DNA from: Chloroflexota bacterium
Lineage (GTDB): Bacteria; Chloroflexota; Dehalococcoidia; Lucifugimonadales; UBA3495
Direction of reading: 5' to 3'
DNA: 5,277 nt
Assembly: GCA_022561675.1 (NCBI GenBank)
Contig: JADFQT010000183.1
Location: 1-5,277 of the forward strand
Part shown: positions 4,294-5,277 of the stretch, piece by piece
How the letters are laid out: every line of letters begins with the position of its first letter
Numbering within the stretch: position 1 is the stretch's first letter
Program-made: the position numbers and the translations under genes
The notes under the pieces: generated by a model
What the model saw: the letters and a program-made list of their open reading frames with translations, nothing else
What the model was told of the DNA's origin: nothing
Databases searched by the model: none

Positions 4294-5055
4294 ATGGCCG
4301 ACTTAGAACAATACGCCAACAAGTACCAGCATGTCCGCATGGAACGCCAAAATGGAATCCTCCAGATAACTCTCCACAGCGATGGTGGCTCTCTCCAGTG
4401 GGGAGCGGGTCCCCATCGGGAATTGCCCCAGGCGTTTCGGGATATTGGTAGCGATCCGGAAAATCGGGTCATCATTATGACCGGGGTGGGCGACGAATTC
4501 ACCGGACCCAAAGGCACCCCCGAAACTCGACCCAAAAGAACGCCTGCTGAATGGGACAGCACCTATTGGGAAGGCAAGCAATTGCAGATGAACTTGCTGG
4601 ATATTGAAGTGCCGATGATCAGCGCCATCAATGGTCCGGCCTTGCGCCATTCCGAGTTGCCATTGCTATGTGATATCGTCCTGGCGGCTGAGCAAGTTAC
4701 CTTTCAGGATTCCGGGCACTTCGTTAACGGGCTGATTCCAGGCGATGGTATGCACATAATCTATCCGCTGCTGATGGGCATGAACCGAGGCCGTTACTTT
4801 CTGCTAACGGGACAGACCCTGTCCGCGCATCAGGCTCGGGAGCTGGGTTTGGTGAATGAGGTCTTGCCGCGATCCGAGTTATTGCCCCGGGCATGGGAGT
4901 TGGCGGAGCAATTGGCGCAACAGCCTCCCCTGGTGTTGCGCTACACCCGGGTTCTGCTGACGCAGCACCTAAAACGGTTGATGCAGGATTTGTTGGGATA
5001 TGGCCTGGCGCTGGAAGGCCTCGGTTCGGCTCAAGACCAATTGGAGCAGGGCTAA
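4294..5055 (+). CDS. crotonase-fold hydrolase resembling 6-oxocamphor hydrolase
   Basis: The gene is intact at 253 residues. The crotonase core is clear: VIIMTGVGDEFTGPKG (59-74), VPMISAINGPALRHSELPLL (106-125), CDIVLAAE (126-133), FQDSGHFVNGLIPGDG (137-152), GRYFLLTGQTLSAHQARELG (166-185) and LVNEVLP (186-192), with a C-terminal helical region. The usual GGG of the oxyanion loop in enoyl-CoA hydratases is replaced by Arg118-His119-Ser120. His119, His142, Asp151 and Glu241 fall at the spacing of His122, His145, Asp154 and Glu244 of Rhodococcus 6-oxocamphor hydrolase, as I recall that numbering, with a constant offset of three. Trp36 may match its Trp40. That enzyme cleaves a cyclic beta-diketone by a retro-Claisen reaction without CoA. 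I infer a C-C bond hydrolase acting on a diketone-like compound. A CoA-dependent hydratase or isomerase is less likely but not excluded. The gene is divergent from the ureohydrolase, and no partner enzyme is visible downstream. Confidence 0.88.
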   Translation: MADLEQYANKYQHVRMERQNGILQITLHSDGGSLQWGAGPHRELPQAFRDIGSDPENRVIIMTGVGDEFTGPKGTPETRPKRTPAEWDSTYWEGKQLQMNLLDIEVPMISAINGPALRHSELPLLCDIVLAAEQVTFQDSGHFVNGLIPGDGMHIIYPLLMGMNRGRYFLLTGQTLSAHQARELGLVNEVLPRSELLPRAWELAEQLAQQPPLVLRYTRVLLTQHLKRLMQDLLGYGLALEGLGSAQDQLEQG

Positions 5056-5277
5056 GCCATCTTTAGCGCGGGTTAACCAAGCCGTTTTGCGGTGGAGGTC
5101 TCCGCCTCTTCGGCCGCCAGTCTGGGACGTCTGGAAAGGCGGTTAAGGCGCAACGCAACTCCGATCGGCGATGCTAAAGGCTCAAGAGGTCAAATGGCGA
5201 GGGATGCCCGGGGGATGCTGGTCCAATCTGCTCCGAAAGCCGCCGTCCTACGGCCGACGTCCTACCGGGCCTGCCAA
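5056..5277. other. right-edge region without a confident gene
   Basis: No reading frame here is convincing. Two plus-strand ATGs (5171 and 5194) open frames that run off the edge after 35 and 28 codons. The second has a GAGG motif (5186-5189) only 4 bases upstream, which is closer than ideal, and neither frame has a recognisable sequence. Downstream of the crotonase stop there are short GC-rich self-complementary pieces near 5088-5117 but no stem followed by a T-run. Near the edge CGTCCTAC is repeated at 5244-5251 and 5258-5265 with a 14-base period. Confidence 0.4.

Noticed and set aside
5056..5120. Intrinsic terminator after the crotonase gene
   Set aside because: GC-rich self-complementary pieces are present, but there is no stable stem followed by a run of T.

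Overview
The window shows moderately GC-rich bacterial DNA with five recognisable genes, no rRNA or tRNA gene, no CRISPR array and no transposase. Strong Shine-Dalgarno sites precede four of the five genes. The gene types (type IV pilus/type II secretion ATPase, BtpA-family barrel, ureohydrolase, crotonase) and a short palindromic interspersed element with a GCGAAGCGA core suggest an environmental bacterium. My best guess is Chloroflexota (Dehalococcoidia or SAR202-like), but this is inference from general resemblance and is not established here.

Layout from left to right. (1) Positions 1-694, minus strand: the N-terminal 231 residues of a GspE/PilB-type ATPase whose catalytic part lies outside the window. 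(2) Positions 695-1410: a 716-base divergent intergenic region with several inverted repeats, a possible promoter and a doubtful decayed reading frame on the minus strand at 795-1190. (3) Positions 1411-2029, plus strand: an isochorismatase-fold protein whose reading frame is broken near 1480. It lacks the usual Asp and Cys catalytic residues and has a tandem VKHR duplication at its lysine motif. (4) Positions 2057-2875, minus strand: an intact BtpA/SgcQ-family TIM-barrel protein, convergent with the previous gene. (5) Positions 2876-3099: a spacer holding a perfect 7-bp dyad abutting a 149-bp MITE-like palindromic element. (6) Positions 3100-4083, minus strand: an agmatinase-family ureohydrolase with all six manganese ligands. 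(7) Positions 4084-4293: a divergent promoter region with direct repeats. (8) Positions 4294-5055, plus strand: a crotonase-fold protein resembling 6-oxocamphor hydrolase more than a CoA-dependent enoyl hydratase. (9) Positions 5056-5277: no confident gene.

Genes 3 to 8 are small soluble metabolic enzymes in alternating orientations, so they are not one operon. The ureohydrolase would release urea from a guanidino compound and the crotonase could cleave a C-C bond in a diketone-like substrate, but no single pathway can be assembled. The most interesting points are the crotonase active site, the frame-broken isochorismatase-like gene without a nucleophile, the palindromic element, and the dyads placed at likely regulatory positions. 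I see no evidence for a defence system or another multi-gene novel system.
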